A stretch of 9,192 nt of DNA from Wandonia haliotis (GTDB taxonomy: Bacteria; Bacteroidota; Bacteroidia; Flavobacteriales_D; Crocinitomicaceae), in the NCBI RefSeq assembly GCF_039523435.1, contig NZ_BAAAFH010000017.1:1-9192 (forward strand), written 5' to 3'. Below the pieces are notes generated by a model. It was not told the DNA's origin and made no database searches. It saw only the letters and a program-made list of their open reading frames with translations. The translations under genes and the position numbers were made by a program. This document shows positions 1 through 5,698 of the stretch, piece after piece (positions within the stretch are counted from its first letter, which is position 1; every line of letters starts with the position of its first letter).

Positions 1-170
1 ATTCCTACTCCTTCTTTTAATAAATCTACCAGTTCTGCATCGCTCACCTTATAAGAAGTGTATCTGTATTGATCCTGCTGATATTTCTTGCATACAGTAC
101 ATTGATAACGTTGAGTTTCCTTTAGTTTTCCTTTTTTTATACAAGGACACGAACAGTAGCGACATTTCAT
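1..170 (-). CDS. IS1-family-like transposase, N-terminal part (partial)
   Basis: About 56 residues from an ATG at 170 to the left edge, where the frame is still open. The peptide begins MKCRYCSCPC and has a C3-x2-C6 ... C24-x2-C27 zinc ribbon followed by KKYQQ and a helix with KVSDAELVDLLKEG. This is the layout of the N-terminal zinc-binding, helix-turn-helix region (InsA-type) of IS1-family transposases common in Bacteroidota. The catalytic DDE part would lie to the left of the window. An in-frame ATG at 200 is an alternative start, but the Cys-rich motif normally begins right at the N-terminus, so 170 is preferred. It would catalyse transposition of the element whose end is at 350. Confidence 0.7.
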   Translation of the reverse strand, partial: MKCRYCSCPCIKKGKLKETQRYQCTVCKKYQQDQYRYTSYKVSDAELVDLLKEGVG

Positions 171-350
171 CAGGTACAAGTTTGATACACGTAGAACCAT
201 TTGACTGCATTTAAGATCCTTTTTTGACCTCAAATCTATTGTTCCTACAGGTGTATCCACTCATTTTTAACGAACTATCTTTCAATATTTATTGATAATC
301 AGTTAATTAAAGTTTTATTTTCCTGTTATCAACACATCTGGAACACTACC
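1..350 (-). mobile_element. IS1-family-like insertion sequence, one end (runs off left edge)
   Basis: The element begins on the minus strand at 350 with GGTAGTGTTCCAGATGTGTT, resembling the GG...TG..CCA..TTaTTGAT style of IS1-family terminal inverted repeats. About 150 bases of AT-rich leader (349-171, no gene seen) separate this end from a transposase start at 170. The other end lies outside the window, so target-site duplications cannot be tested. The element starts inside a copy of the cassette-boundary repeat, which ends abruptly at 351. The family call rests on the transposase zinc ribbon plus the end sequence, both recognised by eye; a related small-transposase family is possible. Confidence 0.6.
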
Positions 351-402
351 AACAAATGATTAATTAAAAAATTTCATTCATCAATAAATCTGGTACACTA
401 CC
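351..402 (-). repeat. Cassette-boundary repeat, copy 1 (interrupted by the IS)
   Basis: On the minus strand it starts GGTAGTGTACCAGATTTATT at 402, one base beyond the stop of the 404-1198 gene, and continues through an AT-rich tract to ATTTGTT at 351. The two other copies (2970-2904 and 5763-5695) continue with TTTCAG and GGTAGGAGG. Here the sequence switches to the IS end at 350. The first 15 bases are almost the same as the IS end itself, so 402 and 350 look like two tandem IS1-type ends in the same orientation. Confidence 0.8.
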
Positions 403-403
403 G

Positions 404-1198
404 CTATTCGGGTATATCATCATTATAATACAATTCCGTTATTCCTTTAACATTTTCAACTAACAGAGGAAGAAATTCCCACCGAATATATAATGGCGTT
501 GCAGGGCGTATCATTTCCAATTTTGTCATTTTATATCTTTCAGGCACAACATATTTAAAGCACTCTTTATATTGAAACACATTATTCCTGTCTGTTATAG
601 TTACCTCTATGAAATAATTATTATCATTGGTGAAGTAATTATAGTGTTGTATATGTTTTGGATTTAAAGTTTTCTTGTCAAAAGGACATTTACTATAACT
701 TTCTATTCTTCTTAATAATCCGTTATTGAAATACAGATAATTTTCATAAACACAACTATCTACGTAAGTGAATGGGTCGTCAACTATCCGCAATTCTTTT
801 ATAATAAGTGTATCCTTCCGTATAGTGACACATTCAGGGTAAATGCTTAACTTATTGTGGAGAATGGAATAATTCAAAAATTCATCTTCACCAGATCGAG
901 TTAATATAGAATTAACTCCACCATCCATTCCCCAAGATAAAAAAACAGTTTGTATTTCTCCATCCTGTTTCGTTAAGAAAGCTTTATTAATCCATTGATA
1001 TACACCGTTCGTAGAGTCTAATTTAAAATTGTGAGATTCATGAAAAACATCAGCAGACCAAACATCTATAATGTCAAAATTAAGCTTATTTAATGTAGCA
1101 TTTCTTTCGTTTGTCTCTGCTTTGTATACGAATACACTATCCTGACTAAACGATGTCGATGCGGTTAAAAGCAATAATACAAAAACAACCTTCTTCAT
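404..1198 (-). CDS. Secreted protein, presumed immunity partner of the OmpA-like Rhs tip
   Basis: The protein has 264 residues and starts with MKKVVFVLLLLTASTSFSQD, a classical signal peptide with likely cleavage near SFSQ, so the mature protein should be periplasmic or surface-exposed. The rest is soluble, rich in Asn, Tyr and Lys, with four cysteines in the middle region (PECV, DSCV, SKCP, KECF). I recognise no family. It starts three bases after the stop of the upstream rhs-CT gene, with GGAGAG at 1210-1205 well placed for ribosome binding. This is the position expected of an immunity gene and implies co-translation. Its stop sits directly before the boundary repeat at 402. The immunity role is inferred from position only; an accessory envelope protein is the main alternative. 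Confidence 0.75.
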   Translation of the reverse strand: MKKVVFVLLLLTASTSFSQDSVFVYKAETNERNATLNKLNFDIIDVWSADVFHESHNFKLDSTNGVYQWINKAFLTKQDGEIQTVFLSWGMDGGVNSILTRSGEDEFLNYSILHNKLSIYPECVTIRKDTLIIKELRIVDDPFTYVDSCVYENYLYFNNGLLRRIESYSKCPFDKKTLNPKHIQHYNYFTNDNNYFIEVTITDRNNVFQYKECFKYVVPERYKMTKLEMIRPATPLYIRWEFLPLLVENVKGITELYYNDDIPE

Positions 1199-1201
1199 AA
1201 A

Positions 1202-2809
1202 TTACTCTCCTATTGATAGTGGGTTATATAATACATTTATCTTATTAAGTAACTCTTTTATACCAATAAAAATGAATGCACTTTGAGTTAGTTCTCCTCC
1301 TGAAACGGGTTTTAATTCTAAATCATTACTAATCTTTTGCTTAAAGTAATTGTAAACAACTTCTGCTCTTAACTTAGCTAATTTTGTATTTCCAGTAGAG
1401 CTACCAGCACTTGGAGAATGATATCCAGCAATTAATATACCAGTTCTACGTGGTGATAAATTCCCATTTCTTAGCACAAACCCTTCGCTATTAGACTTAT
1501 TCACAATCTGAGACAAAACACTTGAAGTCTCATCCCAATTCTCAACACTATGATTGTTTAACGATGTTTTATCTGTATTGAATTTAACTTCAAATAACAA
1601 GTAGCTTGGTGGTTTTATTACATTGGCTTCCCACCAAGTGTAGGATCTTCCGTTGGGTTCATTCCCTCTTTTAACTTCTTTCCCTTTAGTTTTATATCTC
1701 GCTCCAAAATCTGGGGATTTCCACACCTTCCAATTTTCAACTAAAACTCCCCTGTCATTATTTGTAATAATCTTATTTTTATCTTTGTAGGCTGTTTCCG
1801 TACTATGAGCAGAATGCCACTCAGGTGTGTTCTCTATAAAATCATCACCCTCATAAAAATAATTATCATCTCCGTCATACTTGTATCGTACCCACAAAAC
1901 ATCTTCATCCGTTTGATCAACTTTAATGATATCCACCTGCATTGCACCATCTAAATCTCCACTTGGTTTAAATACTACATCAATCGTATCTGCTCCATTT
2001 AGGTCAGCAAACCAAATCGGGTTATTTGCAAAACAAGCATAAGGGCTTTCATGATGCTTCACTACTGGGTCTTGATTCCATCGTCTTAATAAACGGCTAT
2101 CATATTCCCAATATTCCGCCGTGTAGTGGTTACCTTCTCCGCTTACTTCGTCTACTTTCTCTTGTCCGTTTGCCCCACCATAACGATATGTCCCACTATT
2201 ACCATGACGACCAGGCATTAATGCATGTCCTACGTAATAATCCGCCCACGACATCACTACCGCCTCATAGTTGCCATCCGTAGCGTTCCACATTTTCCGG
2301 TCATTTATAACGGCAAGCACGTTCCCTAAATGATTGGATAATTCATACCGTTTATGTCCGCTCTCCTCCCTGTGTACCACGTCTTCTTCTTTGTGGGTAT
2401 AGGAAGTAAAATTACCACCTTGATAGATGGTTACTTCTTCCGAGTTCACGCCCAAACGTTCGGCTCCGTACAAATGGCGTTCGTTGAGCTTATAACTATC
2501 TGTAGGAAAAGCTATTTCATACACGGCCATCACCTGACCATTGGCGTCGTACGCGTAGTACGTAAAGTTTTGGTCGCCTGTAAGTGATCCTCCGAAACGC
2601 CCCTCAACCAGTTTCATCGCTCGTTGACCAAAGGGAGTATATAAAAAGGTAATGTTTGGACTCCCTGCATCCGTACGGGTAATTTTTGACAATTTGTGAT
2701 CCCCGTATCGCCATTCCAACTCCATGTCTTCCGATGCGTCTTCGATCAATTCCCCGATCTTGTTGTACGTATAATTCCCGGTGGCTTGCCCGGATTTGAT
2801 GTCAGCATA
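1202..2809 (-). CDS. Orphan Rhs core fragment with OmpA-like C-terminal domain
   Basis: The frame is open from just after a TAG at 2812 down to 1202. The first usable start is TTG at 2749, and residues are numbered from there (515 aa). Residues 1-253 are Rhs core: ELEWRYGDHKL, GQRAMKLVEG, AYDANGQVMAVYE, NERHLYGAERLGV, RYELSNHLGNVLAV, INDRKMWNATDGN, DSRLLRRWNQDP and ANNPIWFADLNGAD at the tip boundary. Residues about 254-380 are unrecognised. Residues about 385-472 match the OmpA-like peptidoglycan-associated fold: FEVKFNTDKTSL, then ILIAGYHSPSAG, then N454-x2-L457-x3-R461-A-x2-V. The usual GHTD Asp is replaced (GYHS), while Asn454 and Arg461 remain. A complete Rhs would need about a thousand more upstream residues, so this is a stored or decaying tip. 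It is followed after 3 bases by a signal-peptide protein, suggesting envelope action. Confidence 0.75.
   Translation of the reverse strand, partial: YADIKSGQATGNYTYNKIGELIEDASEDMELEWRYGDHKLSKITRTDAGSPNITFLYTPFGQRAMKLVEGRFGGSLTGDQNFTYYAYDANGQVMAVYEIAFPTDSYKLNERHLYGAERLGVNSEEVTIYQGGNFTSYTHKEEDVVHREESGHKRYELSNHLGNVLAVINDRKMWNATDGNYEAVVMSWADYYVGHALMPGRHGNSGTYRYGGANGQEKVDEVSGEGNHYTAEYWEYDSRLLRRWNQDPVVKHHESPYACFANNPIWFADLNGADTIDVVFKPSGDLDGAMQVDIIKVDQTDEDVLWVRYKYDGDDNYFYEGDDFIENTPEWHSAHSTETAYKDKNKIITNNDRGVLVENWKVWKSPDFGARYKTKGKEVKRGNEPNGRSYTWWEANVIKPPSYLLFEVKFNTDKTSLNNHSVENWDETSSVLSQIVNKSNSEGFVLRNGNLSPRRTGILIAGYHSPSAGSSTGNTKLAKLRAEVVYNYFKQKISNDLELKPVSGGELTQSAFIFIGIKELLNKINVLYNPLSIGE
1205..1210 (-). 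promoter_or_regulatory. Ribosome-binding-like GGAGAG before the 404-1198 gene
   Basis: GGAGAG lies six bases upstream of the ATG at 1198 and overlaps the last codons of the upstream gene (GGA GAG TAA). This is a plausible Shine-Dalgarno for coupled translation, although Bacteroidota often do not rely on such sites. Confidence 0.4.
2694..2749 (-). repeat. 56-base identical Rhs-core segment (pairs with 9102-9157)
   Basis: These 56 bases, coding for the IEDASEDMELEWRYGDHK part of the core, are identical to 9102-9157. Codon positions show no synonymous differences here, although the flanking core diverges, so exchange between units A and D was recent or this block is under gene conversion. Confidence 0.85.
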
Positions 2810-2893
2810 CTAGCTATAATCGGTACCATTATCCACCACATAGTTCAACCTGTTAGATGGTTGTCCTCCCAGCGTATGATAATTGTACACAAA
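2810..2893 (-). pseudogene. Upstream Rhs core piece ending in an in-frame TAG
   Basis: From the gap edge at 2893 the minus strand reads FVYNYHTLGGQPSNRLNYVV then DNGTDYS, followed by TAG at 2812-2810 and then YADIKSGQATGNYTYNKIGE in the same frame, continuing into the 2809-1202 gene. Both sides are good Rhs core (the YTYN-IGELIED block follows normally), so the TAG looks like a single-codon lesion or a base-call error next to an assembly gap, not a natural gene end. Confidence 0.75.
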
Positions 2894-2903
2894 NNNNNNN
2901 NNN
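2894..2903. other. Assembly gap (10 N)
   Basis: Ten Ns interrupt the sequence between the boundary repeat and TTTGTGTACAAT of the Rhs core. In the related stretch at 5695-5617 the same two landmarks are separated by about 77 bases that encode EAFSYDRNGNLLSLNRNG and following residues, so the Ns probably stand for a similar missing piece collapsed because of repeats. Confidence 0.95.
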
Positions 2904-2970
2904 CCTCCTACCACCTGAAAAACAAATGGTTAGTTAAAAAATCATTCATCAATAAATCTGGTACACTACC
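2904..2970 (-). repeat. Cassette-boundary repeat, copy 2
   Basis: It starts GGTAGTGTACCAGATTTATT at 2970 and ends ...TTTTTCAGGTGGTAGGAGG at 2904, next to the gap. It carries a three-base deletion and a few substitutions relative to the copy at 5763-5695. It overlaps the last codons of the 2966-3514 gene, whose TAG stop is the TAG in GGTAG. Confidence 0.85.
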
Positions 2971-3514
2971 AAACCATTGGATTAACACCAATGTTTTTAA
3001 GAATTTCATCCGATAGTTCTTTTTTACATGACAAAATCAATTCATTACCTCCTAAATTTTTCATTACAACAAATTCACAAAACCCTAATTCAATATGTTT
3101 CCGACCAAATAGATCACTTCCTTTTATTGCAATTTCGGTTGCAAAGTTTTTGTAACTCTCCCACATATCTATTGAGACTGGCTGAAAAATAAATACCGAA
3201 TAATAATATTCCCACATTTTGAGAACAGTATTCGAAAACATGATAGATTTTTTTAAAACACCAACAGAATCAAACAGGTTATCATCAACTTTTTGTAAAT
3301 ATTGATACTCACCATACTCTTTAAAATCATTATCTATATCTTCTTTTAAAGATTCTAAAATCACATCATCGGTTAAATTCTCTGTTCTCTTAAAATAAAA
3401 GAAAATCCACTCATCCGTAAATATATTTTGAATAATACTTTTTAATTCAAATCGGTCAGTTACTTCGAAAAAAAATGTATCAATATCTGTTGTATGTATT
3501 TTCTTCGGAAACAT
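2966..3514 (-). CDS. Orphan immunity-like protein, cytoplasmic
   Basis: The protein has 182 residues from an ATG at 3514 with no signal peptide or membrane segment. It is acidic and aromatic-rich (TDEWIFFYFKR, KMWEYYYSVFIFQPV), typical of cytoplasmic immunity proteins, but I do not recognise a family. The start follows two tandem stop codons (TAATAA at 3520-3515) ending a toxin-tail fragment, the usual toxin-immunity spacing. The toxin itself is almost entirely gone, so this is an orphan immunity gene. The last Trp codon and the TAG stop lie in the boundary repeat (2970 onward), so the native C-terminus may have been replaced by the repeat. Confidence 0.75.
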   Translation of the reverse strand: MFPKKIHTTDIDTFFFEVTDRFELKSIIQNIFTDEWIFFYFKRTENLTDDVILESLKEDIDNDFKEYGEYQYLQKVDDNLFDSVGVLKKSIMFSNTVLKMWEYYYSVFIFQPVSIDMWESYKNFATEIAIKGSDLFGRKHIELGFCEFVVMKNLGGNELILSCKKELSDEILKNIGVNPMVW

Positions 3515-3592
3515 TTATTATTTAATAGGTTTACCAAATCCATAAAAGGGATTAAAACTTCTATGAGCACGAAGCCCTAATCCAAAGTATCT
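3515..3592 (-). pseudogene. C-terminal scrap of a lost Rhs toxin tip
   Basis: The minus strand reads RYFGLGLRAHRSFNPFYGFG then KPIK and two stops, directly abutting the ATG of the immunity gene at 3514. The frame is closed by TGA at 3595-3593, so only the last 24 residues at most survive. The position, end-on against an immunity gene, is what identifies it as a toxin C-terminus; the sequence alone does not name a family. Confidence 0.55.
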
Positions 3593-3657
3593 TCATTAAT
3601 CCATAAGTCTAAAAAAGTTCCTCTACTGAGTAAATCATAAATATCAAATTTGTACAT
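3577..3657 (-). pseudogene. N-terminal scrap of a lost immunity gene
   Basis: An ATG at 3657 opens a 26-residue frame, MYKFDIYDLLSRGTFLDLWI then NEDTLD, closed by TAG at 3579-3577. It reads like the beginning of a small cytoplasmic immunity protein cut off mid-domain. It overlaps in a different frame the toxin scrap at 3592-3515, so a recombination joint between two cassettes lies within about 3577-3592. An intact small protein is possible but unlikely at this length. Confidence 0.5.
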
Positions 3658-3869
3658 AGAGTTTAATACTTTAAAATTAATTGCATTTTTGTCGCAGACT
3701 CCCAACAGTGCTCAGTCGGCTGCCTGCTGCGTCAAGCTATCGCCCCGCACCAGGGTGGAGTTTCGTTATTGAAAATAAACCAGTTCATAGCATTACAAAT
3801 GATTAGACACCTAAATTCATTTAAAAAAATAGCAGACAATCGGGTGGTTATATGACATCGCTGCTATAA
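3658..3869. other. Intergenic stretch with a short GC-rich island
   Basis: No convincing gene is seen. Bases 3691-3764 contain 47 G or C of 74, while both flanks are strongly AT-rich. On the minus strand the island can be read RNSTLVRGDSLTQQAAD before a stop, but with no start or homologue I can name. There is no clear tRNA, terminator hairpin or integron attC fold. It is most likely a remnant of a mobile or imported piece left when cassettes recombined. Confidence 0.5.
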
Positions 3870-4136
3870 TCATATATTTTTACCAAGGTTTTTAATAACT
3901 TTTAGGTAGGTATCAATTTTATTTTGTTTATCAATATCTCTAATACTAATATCTCTTATAGAACCTGCTCCCCCCCATATATCTTTTGATTTAAAGTACT
4001 TTCTAAAGTTAATTAAATCATTAATTTCTAAAGAATACATTAATTTATTTAAAGAATCTAATTCTTTACTAAAACCTTCATCTCTTAGGATTTCATAAAG
4101 ATTTTTTAGAGAATCATAAAGTTCAATATTTTTCAT
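3870..4136 (-). CDS. Presumed immunity protein of unit C, cytoplasmic
   Basis: The protein has 88 residues from ATG at 4136 (MKNIELYDSLKNLYEILRDE), one base after the stop of the upstream toxin gene, the tight arrangement typical of toxin-immunity pairs. An upstream in-frame ATG at 4160 would overlap the toxin by 23 bases and is less likely. There is no signal peptide. It is a mostly helical protein with a terminal motif DIWGGAGSIRDI. The pattern of an N-terminal helical pair then a W-G-G-x-G-S-x-x-D motif recalls the DUF6966-type small proteins, but this is from memory and tentative. The Trp-Gly-Gly codons contain a run of seven G (3970-3976 on the complementary strand). The partner toxin ends at 4138. 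Confidence 0.7.
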   Translation of the reverse strand: MKNIELYDSLKNLYEILRDEGFSKELDSLNKLMYSLEINDLINFRKYFKSKDIWGGAGSIRDISIRDIDKQNKIDTYLKVIKNLGKNI

Positions 4137-4137
4137 T

Positions 4138-5397
4138 TTAAAATTTTGTTTTGATAACATCTAAAGGGGTCCATAAAACATTATTCCAAGAATTATTTAT
4201 CCTAAACTCAATAACCAATCGACCAAATGTACCACTTGAAGGTATTGGTTTAGCTAAACCAATACCATTGATGTTATTAAGTTGAATATATCCTTTTAGT
4301 AAAAAAGCCCCTGAATTTGAGTTTGGTAGACCAGCAAAATTACGATATGTGCCTCCATATAATTTCGGGTTAATCGGAGTCCAATAATTTCCAAAACGAC
4401 CAGCTTGTCCACCATAAACTCTATATACTGGAATACTCAAGCCTCCAAGAGACCTTGTGTAACTCAAAGCTCCTACTCCTAATCCAGAAGACAAAGCCAC
4501 AGTTGGCAGTGCATCCACAAAACTTGTAAAGAAACCTCCATCTACAGCTCCTTGTTGATATGATGTCAGTTCCCAATAGGTTGTAAAATAGCCTGTTTTC
4601 CATATATCTGAATGTTTCCAAGAATCTGCAATTGCATCAAAAGGACTATAAATGAAGTATCTCCAACTTTCAGCAGCTTGTTCACGCCCTTCTCTTGAAG
4701 GAGAAAAATTATTACTTAAACCATCCGAATAATCTCCTTCGTTGTATTCCTTTCCTGTTACAACACCATAATACCAGTTTTTTTCCGAATCCCAAACGTA
4801 AGCGTCATCATCATACCAAAAACGAGTAACACGATTCTTGTCGTCAACCTGAGTTATATCCGCACTTTTCGGTAAAAAGACATTGCCCTGTTCATTAACC
4901 GCGCCAGATTCTCTATTTGGAGTACGATATGCCTGACAATCACCTGAAGCACAACCTGGTTTACTTTTCCCATGATCTCCCATCATCCCCGGACCTCGTC
5001 CATCATCAATATATTGACTCACATCACCATCTCCACCATCAGGATTCGTACCTTCCAACCCAAACGGATCCACAAAATAAATCGGATTATTATTAAACGC
5101 TACATACGGACTCATACCCGGATATTCTGCCATCAATGGATCTAACGACTTCCAACGCCCTAACCTCGAGTCATACTGTCTGAACTCCGTTGTATAGCTG
5201 TTTCCATTCCCTGATACCTCAGAATCATGTTCCATCCCATTGAATTGGTAACGATACCCCACACCACCATTCCTGCCCGGCATGGTCATTCCAAACGCAT
5301 AGTAATCACTCCATGAGAGGATCACAGGGTCGTAATTGCCATCCGTAGCGTTCCATATTTTGCAGTCGTTTATCACCTCAAGAATCTTTCCTACCAC
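4138..5397 (-). CDS. Orphan Rhs core fragment with possible ADP-ribosyltransferase-like tip
   Basis: The frame gives 419 residues from GTG at 5397. Residues 1-114 are the end of an Rhs core, from VINDCKIWNATDGNYDPV through YYAFGMTMPGRNGG and EFRQYDSRLGRW to SPYVAFNNNPIYFVDPFGL. Only this unit keeps a canonical DPxGL, the motif linked to autocleavage of the tip in Rhs proteins. Residues 115-280 are an Asp/Gly-rich linker. Residues 289-312 are hydrophobic (FTSFVDALPTVALSSGLGVG). Residues 321-399 carry PVYRVYGGQAGRFGNYWTP then YRNFAGLP and a terminal LVIEFRI. This layout, an early Arg and a late Glu, resembles ADP-ribosyltransferase or TNT-like NADase tips, but I cannot confirm catalytic residues. 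The core is truncated at its 5' side and overlaps another relic. Confidence 0.7.
   Translation of the reverse strand: MVGKILEVINDCKIWNATDGNYDPVILSWSDYYAFGMTMPGRNGGVGYRYQFNGMEHDSEVSGNGNSYTTEFRQYDSRLGRWKSLDPLMAEYPGMSPYVAFNNNPIYFVDPFGLEGTNPDGGDGDVSQYIDDGRGPGMMGDHGKSKPGCASGDCQAYRTPNRESGAVNEQGNVFLPKSADITQVDDKNRVTRFWYDDDAYVWDSEKNWYYGVVTGKEYNEGDYSDGLSNNFSPSREGREQAAESWRYFIYSPFDAIADSWKHSDIWKTGYFTTYWELTSYQQGAVDGGFFTSFVDALPTVALSSGLGVGALSYTRSLGGLSIPVYRVYGGQAGRFGNYWTPINPKLYGGTYRNFAGLPNSNSGAFLLKGYIQLNNINGIGLAKPIPSSGTFGRLVIEFRINNSWNNVLWTPLDVIKTKF
5315..5355 (-). repeat. 41-base identical Rhs-core segment (pairs with 7089-7129)
   Basis: These 41 bases, coding for WNATDGNYDPVILS, are identical to 7089-7129 in unit B. 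Both units lose their core just upstream of this block, so it marks a preferred breakpoint region. Confidence 0.85.
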
Positions 5398-5606
5398 ATA
5401 CAGTTATCTAGTTCTTTGAAATAAATAAATTTCACACCCAAATTCAACAATACCTCCCTTTCAAAAATCACACTTTTAGAGAATTTAAGTTTTCTAGGTA
5501 AATCTTCTGAATCAATGATATCATAATCCTCATAACTTTTATGATTCTTGATTTTATTTCTCACTCTAAATGAACTGTATGACTCATTATATGAACCTTT
5601 TTTAAA
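5391..5606 (-). pseudogene. C-terminal remnant of a lost toxin tip or immunity gene
   Basis: An open stretch of 71 codons with no start ends at TAG 5393-5391. It reads FKKGSYNESYSSFRVRNKIK, then NHKSYEDYDIIDSEDLPRKL, then KFSKSVIFEREVLLNLGVKF and IYFKELDNCMW. It is AT-rich and lysine-rich like the CT and immunity genes here, but unlike the Rhs core. It begins exactly where the core scrap at 5698-5606 breaks, in another frame, and its stop overlaps the first codons of the unit C frame. This makes it the tail of a cassette gene whose front was deleted. I cannot decide between toxin and immunity. Confidence 0.55.
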
Positions 5607-5698
5607 TTGTACACAAATCTGTCCATGTCTAGCTCCGTTCCGATTCCGTTTCTATTTAAAGATAGTAAATTTCCGTTACGGTCGTACGAAAAAGCCTC
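5606..5698 (-). pseudogene. 31-codon Rhs core scrap
   Basis: The minus strand reads EAFSYDRNGNLLSLNRNG, then IGTELDMDRFVYN, a good YD-type Rhs core segment. It directly follows a TAG at 5701-5699 inside the boundary repeat. The last bases TTTGTGTACAATT match the core start at 2893-2881 of unit D, where the core continues normally. Here the sequence instead switches to the 5606-5391 remnant. It is a recombination leftover and cannot make a functional product. Confidence 0.8.

Noticed and set aside
2026..2587. Open frames on the plus strand antisense to the unit D core (also at 8738-8980 and 6947-7267)
   Set aside because: They are mirror frames of conserved Rhs core and recur wherever that core recurs; they lack start context and have no protein-like motifs of their own.
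2696..3016. Plus-strand open frame crossing the gap
   Set aside because: It runs through the Ns and antisense to core, repeat and immunity sequence; it is a product of the gap.
3691..3764. Integron attC site or structured RNA in the GC-rich island
   Set aside because: I could not find the paired inverted core motifs of attC or a convincing long stem; no integrase is in the window.
4421..4621. Minus-strand 66-codon frame inside unit C
   Set aside because: It is an alternate frame of the 4138-5397 gene with no recognisable features.
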